DNA of 38,419 bases, from contig VFGE01000020.1 in the NCBI GenBank assembly GCA_009392515.1, positions 67,239 to 105,657 of the forward strand, read 5' to 3'. This DNA comes from SAR202 cluster bacterium (GTDB lineage: Bacteria; Chloroflexota; Dehalococcoidia; Lucifugimonadales; UBA6952). This document shows positions 15,447-24,344 of the stretch, piece after piece. The translations under genes and the position numbers were made by a program. Positions within the stretch are counted from its first letter, which is position 1; each line of letters begins with the position of its first letter. The notes beneath the pieces were generated by a model, which saw only the letters and a program-made list of their open reading frames with translations, did no database searches and was not told the DNA's origin.

Positions 15447-17924
15447 ATGTTAAAACCAGAAAATTTCACAGAGCAAGCTCAAGAAATGCTTACAGAAAGT
15501 CAAGATTTAGTACGAAAGTACAAACATTCAAACTGGGATGTGGAACATATACTTTTAGCCTTGATAAACATGGAAGAAGGACTCACATCAACAATTTTAG
15601 ATTCTCTAGGGGTTGATATAGACAATATACGACGTGAAATAGAAAAATCTCTAGATAAAAGAATCCATTTAACATCAAAGAATAATGGAAACTCACAAAT
15701 ATATGCCACTCCAAGAGCTATTGACGCAATTGAAAAAGCCCATGAAGAAACTAAAAGATTACACGATGAATTTATTGGTACAGAACATGTACTTATTGGA
15801 ATATTATCTGTAGAAGATGGTGATTCTTATAAAATTTTCCAACAATTTAATATTAATCAAGAAAATATTTATATTGCACTCGCACAAATTCGAGGCAATG
15901 CGCGCGTTACTGACCAAAGAGCAGAATCCAAGTATCGATCCTTAGAAAAATACACTGTTGATTTAACTCACCTAGCACATATAAATAAATTAGATCCAGT
16001 TATTGGAAGAGATAGCGAAATTAGACGCGTAATTCAGACTATCACCAGAAGAACAAAAAACAATCCTGTTTTAATAGGAAATGCAGGTGTCGGAAAAACT
16101 GCAATCGCAGAAGGATTAGCACAAAGAATAATTTCAAATGATGTTCCAGACACTTTAAAAAACAAAAAAATACTTTCTTTAGATATGGGCTCATTGGTAG
16201 CTGGAGCTAAGTTTAGAGGAGAATTTGAAGAAAGATTAAAAACCGTAATGGATGAAGTAAAAAATGCAAAGGGAGAAGTAATATTATTCATCGATGAATT
16301 ACATAATGTTGTAGGCGCCGGAGCAGCGGAAGGTGCTATAGATGCAAGTAATTTAATGAAACCAGCATTAGCAAGAGGTGAATTACAATGTATTGGAGCT
16401 ACCACCCCAGAGGAATATAGGTCTAATATAGAGCAAAATGCTGCTCTAGAACGCAGATTTCATCCAGTTTGGGTTGAAGAACCTGATGTAGAAACAACCA
16501 TAGAAATGCTTAAAATTTTACGTCCTAAATATGAAGCTCACCATAAGGTCAAAATTTATGATGAAGCTATAATAGCTGCTAGTAAACTTGGTGATAGATA
16601 TTTAACAGAACGTAATCTCCCAGATAAAGCAATAGATTTAATCGATGAAGCTGCAAGTAAAGTTCGTATTGATACACAAAGCATGCCAAAAGATTTGCGT
16701 ATATTAGAAGAAAAAATACGCCAATTAAATGACGAAGAACTAGCTGCTGCAGAGACCGCAGATTATGAAAAAGTTGCACAATTAAAAATGGAACGACTTC
16801 AGTCTGAGGAAAACTACAACAAACAACGAAAGATTTGGCTAAAAAAAGAAAAAATTACTACAAATGTAGAAAGAGAAACGATTGCTGAAATTATTGCAGG
16901 CTGGACAGGTATACCTGTTTCCCAGATTGTTCAAGATGAAGCTAATAAGTTATTAGATATGGAACAAATAATGAAAACAAAAGTAATTGGACAAGATAAT
17001 GCAATTACTACCATATCTGATGCTATTCGCCGATCTAGATCTGGAATACAAGACCCTAAACGACCTATAGGAAGTTTTATCTTTTTAGGACCAACAGGAG
17101 TTGGAAAAACTGAACTTGCTAAAACACTTGCAGAATTCATGTTTGATGATAAGGAAAATATGGTTCGAATTGATATGTCTGAATACATGGAGAAACATTC
17201 TGTATCAAGACTAATTGGATCTCCTCCAGGATATATTGGTTATGACGATGGCGGTCAACTCACAGAATTAGTAAGAAGAAGACCATATCAACTAATTCTT
17301 TTTGATGAAATTGAAAAAGCTCATCCCGATGTCTTTAATATTTTATTACAAATACTTGAAGATGGCCGACTTACCGATGGAAGTGGGAGAACTGTGAATT
17401 TCACCAATACAATAATTATTATGACTAGTAATTTAGGGACAACAGAAAATCCTAAGGATAATATTGGTTTCAAATCATTTACTGATACTATCAGTGATAG
17501 AGAAAAATTAACAGCCTCTATAGAATCTGCTTTAAAAGCCACATTTCGTCCTGAATTAATTAATAGAATTGATGAAATTGTCATATTTAACAAACTTAAA
17601 GAAGACCAAATGGCTGAGATAATACAATTGATCATAAACGAAGTTAATTATCGACTCAAAGAACAGGAGATTTCTATTATATTATCCAAATCAGCAACAA
17701 GATGGTTAGTCGAAAATGGATTTGATAAAGATTATGGAGCTAGGCCATTAAGAAGAATTATTCAACGTAAAATAGAAAATCCATTGTCAAAAGAAATACT
17801 TTTACATAATTATAACAAAGGTGATCAAATAAAGATTGATATTAAAAACGGATCTCTGACATTCAAAAAATATGGTGCTGACAAAACGCAAAAAACAAAC
17901 CGAATAAAGCAACCAGTTCATTAA
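15447..17924 (+). CDS. clpC: Clp protease ATPase subunit, ClpC type
   Basis: AAA+ unfoldase. An N-terminal double Clp-N domain occupies residues 1-150. D1 has Walker A G-N-A-G-V-G-K-T (211-218), pore loop K-F-R-G (255-258) and Walker B I-L-F-I-D-E (279-284). The middle segment (about 405-480) is short and contains a UVR-like stretch around 434-455, as in ClpC, rather than the long ClpB coil. D2 has Walker A G-P-T-G-V-G-K-T (548-555), pore loop G-Y-I-G-Y-D (595-600) and Walker B L-I-L-F-D-E (616-621). An I-G-F tripeptide at 673-675 matches the ClpP-docking loop, which ClpB lacks; so it probably feeds a ClpP peptidase rather than acting as a disaggregase. AGGAG precedes the ATG. Confidence 0.88.
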   Translation: MLKPENFTEQAQEMLTESQDLVRKYKHSNWDVEHILLALINMEEGLTSTILDSLGVDIDNIRREIEKSLDKRIHLTSKNNGNSQIYATPRAIDAIEKAHEETKRLHDEFIGTEHVLIGILSVEDGDSYKIFQQFNINQENIYIALAQIRGNARVTDQRAESKYRSLEKYTVDLTHLAHINKLDPVIGRDSEIRRVIQTITRRTKNNPVLIGNAGVGKTAIAEGLAQRIISNDVPDTLKNKKILSLDMGSLVAGAKFRGEFEERLKTVMDEVKNAKGEVILFIDELHNVVGAGAAEGAIDASNLMKPALARGELQCIGATTPEEYRSNIEQNAALERRFHPVWVEEPDVETTIEMLKILRPKYEAHHKVKIYDEAIIAASKLGDRYLTERNLPDKAIDLIDEAASKVRIDTQSMPKDLRILEEKIRQLNDEELAAAETADYEKVAQLKMERLQSEENYNKQRKIWLKKEKITTNVERETIAEIIAGWTGIPVSQIVQDEANKLLDMEQIMKTKVIGQDNAITTISDAIRRSRSGIQDPKRPIGSFIFLGPTGVGKTELAKTLAEFMFDDKENMVRIDMSEYMEKHSVSRLIGSPPGYIGYDDGGQLTELVRRRPYQLILFDEIEKAHPDVFNILLQILEDGRLTDGSGRTVNFTNTIIIMTSNLGTTENPKDNIGFKSFTDTISDREKLTASIESALKATFRPELINRIDEIVIFNKLKEDQMAEIIQLIINEVNYRLKEQEISIILSKSATRWLVENGFDKDYGARPLRRIIQRKIENPLSKEILLHNYNKGDQIKIDIKNGSLTFKKYGADKTQKTNRIKQPVH

Positions 17925-17937
17925 TTTATAAAAACAC

Positions 17938-17966
17938 TCGACCTATTGACAAAAATGTATTAGAAT
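17938..17966 (+). promoter_or_regulatory. Candidate rplU-rpmA promoter
   Basis: TCGACC (17938-17943) and TAGAAT (17961-17966) are spaced by 17 bases. A better-looking TTGACA (17946-17951) lies inside this spacer but has no good -10 at the right distance. The leader of about 70 bases before rplU contains GCTCT (17979-17983) that can pair with AGAGC (18012-18016) just ahead of the ribosome site. This could be an autoregulatory leader, but it is weakly supported. Confidence 0.3.
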
Positions 17967-18042
17967 ATTACCTTTGTGGCTCTGATATCTTCAATCCTAT
18001 GATTTAATGCAAGAGCTTCTTCTTTTGGAGGAAACAAGAAAA

Positions 18043-18468
18043 ATGGAATATGCAGTAATAAAAACAGGCGGGAAACAATACAAAGTATCACCAGGTGATA
18101 TTTTAGATGTAGACCGTATTAATGAAATATCTGAAGGAGAAAATATTACTTTAGATAATGTTTTGTTAATGTGTGATTCTAAAGGACAATTAACGTATGG
18201 AGATCCTGTAATAAAAGGTGCCAAAGTCACTGGTACTGTTGAAAAACATTTGCGCGGTGATAAAATCATTGTATTTCGATTCAAAAATAAAACCCGTGCG
18301 GGTACAAAAACAGGACATAGACAAGAATTAACCCGAATCAAAATTGATAAATTGGCTAAACGCCAAACAAGAGCACAAAAACCTAAAGCAGAAGAAGCCG
18401 GAGAAGCTTCTTCCAAACCACGAACACGTAAGACAAAACCTAAGACAGAATCAACATCGGAGAACTAA
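18043..18468 (+). CDS. rplU: 50S ribosomal protein bL21
   Basis: Binds 23S rRNA in the large subunit. The conserved core begins [13 protein letters not shown] and ends [14 protein letters not shown] (to about residue 105). It is followed by a 36-residue Lys/Ala/Glu/Pro-rich low-complexity tail that most bL21 proteins lack. The open frame extends 12 codons upstream, but the ATG at 18043, 11 bases after GGAGG (18027-18031), gives the standard N-terminus. The rpmA start follows the stop by one base, the almost universal rplU-rpmA arrangement. Confidence 0.95.
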   Translation: MEYAVIKTGGKQYKVSPGDILDVDRINEISEGENITLDNVLLMCDSKGQLTYGDPVIKGAKVTGTVEKHLRGDKIIVFRFKNKTRAGTKTGHRQELTRIKIDKLAKRQTRAQKPKAEEAGEASSKPRTRKTKPKTESTSEN

Positions 18469-18469
18469 A

Positions 18470-18724
18470 ATGGCACATAAAAAAGGTGGCGGTAGTAGTA
18501 AAAATGGTCGTGATAGTAATTCACAACGATTAGGTGTAAAAAAATATGGTGGCAATCAGGTATCTGCAGGAACAATTTTAGTACGCCAAAGAGGTACAAA
18601 AATCAGACCTGGAGTAAATGTAGGTATGGGAAAAGATTTTACACTATATGCAAAAATTGATGGTGAAGTAGTATATGATCATGCTACAAAATTACGAAAA
18701 AGAGTTAATATACAAGCTAAATAA
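18470..18724 (+). CDS. rpmA: 50S ribosomal protein bL27
   Basis: Large-subunit protein whose N-terminus reaches the peptidyl-transferase centre. The 84-aa sequence starts [16 protein letters not shown] and shows the typical G-V-K-K-Y-G-G-N and V-R-Q-R-G-T-K blocks. It has no N-terminal extension of the Firmicutes type that needs protease cleavage. A GGAG ribosome site lies inside the end of rplU, seven bases from the ATG. Confidence 0.96.
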   Translation: MAHKKGGGSSKNGRDSNSQRLGVKKYGGNQVSAGTILVRQRGTKIRPGVNVGMGKDFTLYAKIDGEVVYDHATKLRKRVNIQAK

Positions 18725-18730
18725 ATTATT

Positions 18731-18931
18731 ATGAAACAAGATATTCACCCAACATATTATAACAATGCCAAAATTATCTGTGCTTGTGGTGTCACCATAG
18801 TAACTGGTAGCACTAAAGAAGAAGTCCGAGTTGAAATATGTAGTTCTTGTCACCCCTTTTATACCGGGGAACAACGTATTGTCGACACTGAAGGACGAGT
18901 TGAAAGACTTAAGAGAAGGTACGGTATTTAA
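18731..18931 (+). CDS. rpmE: 50S ribosomal protein bL31, zinc-binding form
   Basis: Large-subunit protein at the intersubunit bridge. The 66-residue sequence begins M-K-Q-D-I-H-P and carries four Cys ligands (Cys17, Cys19, Cys38, Cys41, with [10 protein letters not shown]), the zinc-containing type. Such forms can act as a zinc reserve when a Zur-controlled zinc-free paralogue is induced; no paralogue is in this window. It follows rpmA by six bases without an evident ribosome site and is presumably coupled to it. Confidence 0.95.
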   Translation: MKQDIHPTYYNNAKIICACGVTIVTGSTKEEVRVEICSSCHPFYTGEQRIVDTEGRVERLKRRYGI

Positions 18932-18961
18932 TCCCAATTATCGTGTCGTGTCTAGTATAAT

Positions 18962-19900
18962 ATGAATCCAAAACAAGTCGGTACAAAACCTCCAGAACAA
19001 AATTTTTTCTATGGCGGACAAGCTCTTATTGAAGGGGTAATGATTCGCGGAAATAACAATTTGTCTGTATCTGTCAGAAAACCCGATGGGAACATTGAGT
19101 CGAAAACAACTGTCATTAGTCAAATTTTTACAGGACCAGTAAAAAAAATTCCTTTTATAAGAGGATCATTAGTTTTAATAGAAACAATGTTTCTTGGAAT
19201 AAAGTCTTTAATTTACTCAGCTAATGTGAGTGCTGGAGAAGAAGAAGAAGAAATTGGTAACCTTGGTGTTGCAATAAGTTTAAGTATATCATTAACGTTT
19301 ACAATCCTTGTTTTTTTTGTTTTACCGTTATTAGTTGTTCATTTTTTAGACAGTACTATTTTAAGTGCCCAAACACCAATAATATCATTTACAAGTAATT
19401 TAATTGAAGGAATAATCAGGCTGACTTTCTTCATTTTATATATATGGTTGATTGGATTTATGCCCGATATCAAAAGAGTATTTCAATATCATGGTGCTGA
19501 ACATATGACTGTAAAGGCTTATGAAGCTAATCTTCCTCTAGAAATAACTAATATACGTCAATTTTCTACCGCACACCCGAGGTGTGGAACAGCATTTTTA
19601 TTACTAGTTATGATCATCTCGGTTATAACTTTTGCATTCCTTGGTAGACCTGATTTATGGCTCAGAATAATTTCTAGAGTAATTTTAATACCTGTTATTG
19701 CAGGTATAGCATATGAAACGTTGCGATTTACAGGAAAACACAGCGATAACATTTTCGTGAAATGGTTAATTATTCCCAATATGGCTTTGCAAAAACTTAC
19801 TACAAAAGAACCTGATGATGATCAAATAGAAATAGCAATAGATGCCATGGAAAATGCAATTGAAGCTGACCAAAAAGATTTGACTAAGATTAATGAGTAA
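18962..19900 (+). CDS. YqhQ-like membrane protein (DUF1385)
   Basis: Integral membrane protein of the DUF1385 family, 312 aa. The family motif F-Y-G-G-Q-A-L-I-E-G-V-M-I-R-G occurs at residues 17-31. Four or more hydrophobic segments follow (about 100-125, 145-165, 210-225, 238-255), with Y-H-G-A-E-H-M-T-V and A-H-P-R-C-G-T-A-F in the loops. Function is not established; in many bacteria it sits beside rpmE and prfA, an arrangement partly kept here. No ribosome site is seen before the ATG, which lies directly after a TATAAT string. The acidic C-terminus is cytoplasmic-looking. Confidence 0.85.
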   Translation: MNPKQVGTKPPEQNFFYGGQALIEGVMIRGNNNLSVSVRKPDGNIESKTTVISQIFTGPVKKIPFIRGSLVLIETMFLGIKSLIYSANVSAGEEEEEIGNLGVAISLSISLTFTILVFFVLPLLVVHFLDSTILSAQTPIISFTSNLIEGIIRLTFFILYIWLIGFMPDIKRVFQYHGAEHMTVKAYEANLPLEITNIRQFSTAHPRCGTAFLLLVMIISVITFAFLGRPDLWLRIISRVILIPVIAGIAYETLRFTGKHSDNIFVKWLIIPNMALQKLTTKEPDDDQIEIAIDAMENAIEADQKDLTKINE

Positions 19901-19948
19901 CTTTCCTATATGTATTGTATTTGTTAAAATATATTTGAAGGATAAAAA

Positions 19949-20383
19949 ATGATTACCACAAATAAAAAGATTTATTTTTCAGTTATAGTTTTAATTTTAA
20001 CTATTATATATTTTGTTATATTAGCTTTTGATAGTTCTACAGTGTTTTACTATAAGATTGATGAGTTATCAAAAGCAAATATTAAATCTACAGAAACTAT
20101 ACGAGTAGTAGGTACATTAGTTGATGATTCATTCGATCGTGAAAAAGATTCAACCACCGCTGTTTTTCGGATTCAAAGTGAAGACGGTTCTAATATGTTA
20201 ACTGCTCACTATGAAGGTGTGGTACCTGAGCTATTTTTCAATGAACAATCCGAGATAGTTCTTGAAGGAAACCTACTACAATACACTAATTTAAACGAAG
20301 CAATTTTTGATGCTGAGAACATTATTGTTAAATGTCCCTCAAAATACGAAGAGGCTGAAACAGAAAAAACTCAGGTTTTATAA
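19949..20383 (+). CDS. ccmE: Cytochrome c maturation haem chaperone CcmE, Cys type
   Basis: Membrane-anchored haem chaperone of cytochrome c maturation System I. One N-terminal membrane helix (about residues 8-27) precedes an OB-fold domain with I-R-V-V-G-T-L-V, A-H-Y-E-G-V-V-P-E-L-F and a C-terminal C-P-S-K-Y. In the classical protein the covalent haem ligand is His in H-x-x-x-Y; here Cys129 takes that place (C-x-x-x-Y, Tyr133). Such Cys-type CcmE proteins are known from archaea and sulfate reducers. A GAAGGA ribosome site precedes the ATG. It is separated from ccmABCD by about 4 kb; ccmF and ccmH are not in this window. Confidence 0.9.
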   Translation: MITTNKKIYFSVIVLILTIIYFVILAFDSSTVFYYKIDELSKANIKSTETIRVVGTLVDDSFDREKDSTTAVFRIQSEDGSNMLTAHYEGVVPELFFNEQSEIVLEGNLLQYTNLNEAIFDAENIIVKCPSKYEEAETEKTQVL

Positions 20384-20404
20384 TTTTTAATAATTATTAA
20401 AAAT
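20383..20404. terminator. AT-only 22-bp palindrome between convergent ccmE and korB
   Basis: Arms ATTTTTAATAA (20383-20393) and TTATTAAAAAT (20394-20404) form a perfect symmetrical palindrome that touches both stop codons. It contains only A and T, so the RNA hairpin would be weak, but it has A and U runs in both directions and may serve as a modest bidirectional terminator. Confidence 0.35.
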
Positions 20405-21263
20405 CGTAATCTGAAAGCAATTGTGCTACATCACGAGATTTCACACTTTCTGTAATCCTTTTTGTTTCTGCCGTAAGAGAAGCACGAGTTTTATCTTCAT
20501 ATATTATTCCAACAGGAATCCCAGGAGAATTAATAAGCTCCTCGGCTGCTAATCTATCTGTTCTATCATATTCCTCAGGTATATCATAAATAAGACCAGG
20601 TACACCTTTTTTAGCATTTCCTTTAAGAATTTCATATGTATCATTATAGGTTGTGCATGGAGATTGAACATGGACTACTGCAAATCCAGGGTGTTCCATA
20701 CCTGCTTGTATTAATTTTGCTAAATCCCTAGGTTTACTAGAATAACCAGAAGCTATAAAACTAGCACCTATTGTCAAATAGTATTTTAATGGATGTATCT
20801 TATCTTCAATTTTACCGTAAGGTGTTGAAGTTGTTTTTACTCCATAATCTGTTGTTGGAGAACTCTGGCCTTTAGTTAACCCATATACGCCATTATCCAT
20901 TACTACAGAACAGATATCTAAATTTCTAGTTGCCTGGGGTGCTATATGTTCCATACCAATGCTTAGGAAATCTCCGTCACCTGCAACAGTTATTACATTA
21001 AGGTCAGGATTAGCCATTTTTACGCCAAAAGCAATTGGTAATGACCTACCATGAATACCGTGCAAACCATATGGTTGCGGATCTTCTAACAAATGAACTA
21101 AATTTCCTGAGCAGCCTATACCAGCCACTACAACAGTGTTTTCTATTATTTCTTCTGTCTCTTTAAGTCGATCATTTAGAGCAAACTCTACAGCTCTTCG
21201 TACACCGAAGTCGCCACACCCTGGACACCACGCAAAATCATATTCAGGATTTTTCTTACTCAA
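20397..21263 (-). CDS. korB: 2-oxoacid:ferredoxin oxidoreductase beta subunit
   Basis: Thiamine-diphosphate and [4Fe-4S]-binding subunit of an enzyme that interconverts a 2-oxoacid plus CoA and acyl-CoA plus CO2 with ferredoxin. Cluster Cys residues are at C-P-G-C-G (Cys13, Cys16), Cys51 (G-C-S-G-N) and a later S-P-C-T-T-Y. The TPP motif starts G-D-G-D (95-98). The 288-aa length fits the 2-oxoglutarate type. The start is TTG at 21263, inside the korA stop (TTGA overlap), with an AAGGCGGTGA stretch upstream. The 2-oxoglutarate substrate is inferred from similarity of pattern and the nearby isocitrate dehydrogenase. Confidence 0.9.
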   Translation of the reverse strand: MSKKNPEYDFAWCPGCGDFGVRRAVEFALNDRLKETEEIIENTVVVAGIGCSGNLVHLLEDPQPYGLHGIHGRSLPIAFGVKMANPDLNVITVAGDGDFLSIGMEHIAPQATRNLDICSVVMDNGVYGLTKGQSSPTTDYGVKTTSTPYGKIEDKIHPLKYYLTIGASFIASGYSSKPRDLAKLIQAGMEHPGFAVVHVQSPCTTYNDTYEILKGNAKKGVPGLIYDIPEEYDRTDRLAAEELINSPGIPVGIIYEDKTRASLTAETKRITESVKSRDVAQLLSDYDF

Positions 21264-22963
21264 TTTATCACCGCCTTATTCTCTTGATTTACTAAATCAT
21301 TAATATTTGAAACCAGATCACCAACCTTAAATGGTAATCCTGTATATTGTGTTATAGATTTTGCTTTAACTCCATGAGATCGCAAAATTGAAGAAAATTG
21401 ACCTTGGTAATTCAATTCTGGAACGATAACCAAATCTTTTGTTCGTAATTTCTCTAATAAATCTTCAGGAAGAGGATTAAGATACATCGTGTAAAGCCAC
21501 CCAATATCTAAACCTGATTCTTTTAACTGATTATATGCTTCACGTACTGAGCCTTTTGAACCGCCCCATGGCATCAAGACAATAGAGGAATTAGGGTTTT
21601 CTTCTTCATAATCGCCATTTCTTAGCAAATCTAATTTACTAAAACGTCGTTCTGTCATCTGTATATGTCTACTGGGTAAATGGGTAGTGTCACCCATTGC
21701 ATCGTGCTCACTTCCATTAGCTATATATGAACCAGGTTTGCCTGGAATAGGCATAGGTGATAATTCAAAACCATCATATCTCAAGTAACCATTGTTACCT
21801 TCATATACAATTCTATTTTCCACTTTGACTGATTCCAAATCAGGTTTTCTTATATTTTGAACTCTTTCAGCTAAAGACATTTCAGTTAATAATATAACTG
21901 GACCTTGATATCTTTCTGCCCAATTAAGTGACATGACTCCTGCTGTAAAGCATTCTTCAACATTCCCAGGTGCAATGACAGGTAAAGACACATCTCCATG
22001 AGCAGGATTTATTGCAGAAAATAAATCAGATTGTTCAGTTTTTGTAGGCAGTCCAGTAGCTGGGCCACCTCTTTGAACATCAACAACAACTAACGGTATT
22101 TCTGCCATCCATGCTAAGCCAAGACCTTCACTCATTAATGAAAATCCAGGACCAGCTGTAGCAGTCATTGATTTTTTCCCGGCATACCCCCCACCAAGAA
22201 TAGCATTTATTGATTCTATTTCTGAACTTGCTTGGTAAACAAATTTGCCATCTTGTACCAAATTTCTCTCCATATAGAGCAAAATTGTTGTAGCTGGTGA
22301 AATTGGATAACCAACATAAAAATTCAATCCAGCTTTTATTGCACCTAAAGAAATTGCATCATTACCCTTCATCATAGATTGTTTATAATCTGGTGGTGTC
22401 GGGGCATCTAATTCTCCTAGATTAAAGGGACTTTCAGAGGCTTTTTCTATACCAAAATCAATGGCTCTAAAGTTAGCATCAACAATTTCTTGTCCTCTCG
22501 ATAAATATCTTTTCTCGATAAATTCTTGTAAATATTTAACCGGCATATCAACTAAAGATGCTAAGGCACCCATCATTACCATATTAGCAGTTCTTGCATC
22601 TCCTGCTTCTTTGGCTAGATCATCGAAAGGCATACCAATGGCTTTTTCGTCACCTGATGGTGTAAATGAAGAATCGTATAAGATGATTCCATCAGATGCC
22701 ACCTCTCCTCTATGATTTTCATAAGCTTCTTCATTCAAAGCTACTAAAACATTTAATTCATCTCCTGGACTTAACACAGGTGAGGTCGAAATTCTTGCTT
22801 GAGTATAAGTTGGACCTCCCATAATTTGTGAAGGAAAAGTCGCAAAAGTAAGAGAATGATACCCAACCTCTGAAGCAATTCTTGCTAATGCTTCTGAAGC
22901 CGTTACTACTCCTTGACCACCTTCTCCTGCAAATCGAACAACAAAATCTTGTCTTTTAGACAT
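21260..22963 (-). CDS. korA: 2-oxoacid:ferredoxin oxidoreductase alpha subunit with fused gamma domain
   Basis: Partner of korB. The first 185 residues are the gamma (CoA-linked) domain with G-E-G-G-Q-G-V at 13-19; the pyrimidine-binding alpha domain begins near 198 (M-K-G-N-D-A-I-S-L-G-A) and has G-Y-P-I-S-P-A-T-T at 218-226. This two-subunit fused architecture occurs in actinobacteria, archaea and Chloroflexota. The open frame reaches 23065, but I place the start at 22963: GGGGAG lies four bases upstream and the conserved family sequence begins there, whereas the extra 34 residues are basic and unrelated. Together with korB it probably forms the oxidative (or reversible) 2-oxoglutarate step. 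Confidence 0.92.
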   Translation of the reverse strand: MSKRQDFVVRFAGEGGQGVVTASEALARIASEVGYHSLTFATFPSQIMGGPTYTQARISTSPVLSPGDELNVLVALNEEAYENHRGEVASDGIILYDSSFTPSGDEKAIGMPFDDLAKEAGDARTANMVMMGALASLVDMPVKYLQEFIEKRYLSRGQEIVDANFRAIDFGIEKASESPFNLGELDAPTPPDYKQSMMKGNDAISLGAIKAGLNFYVGYPISPATTILLYMERNLVQDGKFVYQASSEIESINAILGGGYAGKKSMTATAGPGFSLMSEGLGLAWMAEIPLVVVDVQRGGPATGLPTKTEQSDLFSAINPAHGDVSLPVIAPGNVEECFTAGVMSLNWAERYQGPVILLTEMSLAERVQNIRKPDLESVKVENRIVYEGNNGYLRYDGFELSPMPIPGKPGSYIANGSEHDAMGDTTHLPSRHIQMTERRFSKLDLLRNGDYEEENPNSSIVLMPWGGSKGSVREAYNQLKESGLDIGWLYTMYLNPLPEDLLEKLRTKDLVIVPELNYQGQFSSILRSHGVKAKSITQYTGLPFKVGDLVSNINDLVNQENKAVIN

Positions 22964-23069
22964 GTATCTCCCCATAGGAACACGTTGTAATTTATTAAAT
23001 AGTCTTATAATTAGCTTTAATTTTCTAGGACAAAATGGACTTATCTGAGCTACTATATTGACCATAAAA

Positions 23070-23099
23070 ACTTTAGCACTGTAATCTATTTACTGTCAA
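23070..23099 (-). promoter_or_regulatory. korAB promoter
   Basis: On the minus strand TTGACA (23099-23094) and TAAAGT (23075-23070) are separated by 18 bases. The expected start near 23063 leaves a leader of about 100 bases before the chosen korA ATG at 22963 and falls within the upstream ATG at 23065, so that upstream ATG would not be on the transcript. Confidence 0.55.
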
Positions 23100-23147
23100 T
23101 ATGAGATTGATTAAAACACATATATAAATTGGTATTTTTTTCTATTT

Positions 23148-24344
23148 ATGAAAAATTTAAAATCTGAATTAATATCTAGAATTAAAGAACATGGTCCAAT
23201 AACATTTGAAAATTATATGGATCTTTGTCTCTATTGGCCAAAAGGCGGGTTTTATACGGGAAATGACATCATTATTCATGATGACTATTACACTTCGCCT
23301 ATGGCACATCCCGCATTTGGAGCCCTACTATCCTTATATTTAGAATCTCTATGGAAAAGTAGGCAATTTAACAACAAATTATTCATAATGGAAATTGGAG
23401 CAGGAAATTACCAATTAGCAAACGATATTACAAACTATTCAAAAAATTTATCAACTGATTTTTACAATTCAATAGATTACATCACAATAGACATTAGAAA
23501 ACCCCAAAAACCTAATAACAATTTCAGTCCAATTATTAGTAACACCATACCTTTCAATAAATTCACGGGTATTATCATCCTCAACGAGGTTTTTGATGCT
23601 TTCCCATTCCACCGCATCATAAAGATTAATAATCAAATAAAAGAAATATATGTAGATTATAAAGACGGGGATTTTTTTGAAACATATGGACCTGTTTCTT
23701 CAAATAAGATTTTTGAATTTCTTCAAGAGCACAGTATTTCACTAGACGAAAATCAAATTAATGAAATATCTTTAAAAAGCACTGAATATCTAAAAAACTT
23801 ATCCTCTATTTTGGATACTGGAGTTATTGTAAATATCGATTATGGAGATACATCAGAAAATTTACTGTCTAAATTTAAAAAAGGGTCCCTTTCTTGTTAT
23901 TTCGAACACACCATGTCACAAAACCCTTTTTTAAGTCCTGGTAAACAAGACATAACCTGCCATGTCAATTTTTCAGCATTGATAAGCGAAGCTACACAAA
24001 ACAATTTAGAATCAAGTAGTTTAATATCACAGCGAGAATTTTTATACCAACAAGGTTTTGAGTACTTATTAAGTAAATTGAGAAACTTATCTCTTAATCA
24101 ACATGAAATCAATTCAAACAGGATGGGTATGTTAAGTCTTGTTGACCCAAATGGGTTAGGTAACTTTAAAACACTAATACATTCAAAAAATATAAAGCTT
24201 AGCAAGCTTAATTTTGAATCCCAACTAAAAGATTTAAAAGATAAATACCCCGTACCGCTTTTAGATGATCATCATATTAATTTATTCGGAGCTAAATACC
24301 CTGATCAAGCACAAAATTGGAATGATTTATTTAAAATTAAATAG
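23148..24344 (+). CDS. MidA/NDUFAF7-like SAM-dependent methyltransferase
   Basis: Member of the SAM-dependent methyltransferase family related to mitochondrial NDUFAF7, which methylates an arginine of a complex I subunit. The N-terminal family signature is seen at about 19-36 (T-F-E-N-Y-M-D-L-C-L-Y, then W-P-K-G-G-F-Y), followed by Y-Y-T-S-P at 47-51 and motif I, M-E-I-G-A-G-N-Y-Q-L (81-90). N-E-V-F-D-A-F-P lies further on, and I-D-Y-G-D in the later fold. At 398 aa it is full length. It is convergent with ccmD, overlapping by eight bases at the 3' ends. A role in respiratory complex assembly is an inference from the eukaryotic relative. Confidence 0.82.
   Translation: MKNLKSELISRIKEHGPITFENYMDLCLYWPKGGFYTGNDIIIHDDYYTSPMAHPAFGALLSLYLESLWKSRQFNNKLFIMEIGAGNYQLANDITNYSKNLSTDFYNSIDYITIDIRKPQKPNNNFSPIISNTIPFNKFTGIIILNEVFDAFPFHRIIKINNQIKEIYVDYKDGDFFETYGPVSSNKIFEFLQEHSISLDENQINEISLKSTEYLKNLSSILDTGVIVNIDYGDTSENLLSKFKKGSLSCYFEHTMSQNPFLSPGKQDITCHVNFSALISEATQNNLESSSLISQREFLYQQGFEYLLSKLRNLSLNQHEINSNRMGMLSLVDPNGLGNFKTLIHSKNIKLSKLNFESQLKDLKDKYPVPLLDDHHINLFGAKYPDQAQNWNDLFKIK

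Noticed and set aside
15447-17924. ClpB disaggregase
   Set aside because: The middle domain is too short for ClpB and an I-G-F ClpP-docking tripeptide is present at residues 673-675, so ClpC fits better.
18344-18469. 42-codon extension of bL27 into rplU
   Set aside because: Out of frame with rplU and unrelated to bL27; a GGAG site and universal N-terminus place the start at 18470.
22964-23065. N-terminal 34-codon extension of korA
   Set aside because: Basic, unrelated to the family, partly upstream of the predicted transcription start; a GGGGAG site and the conserved start support 22963.
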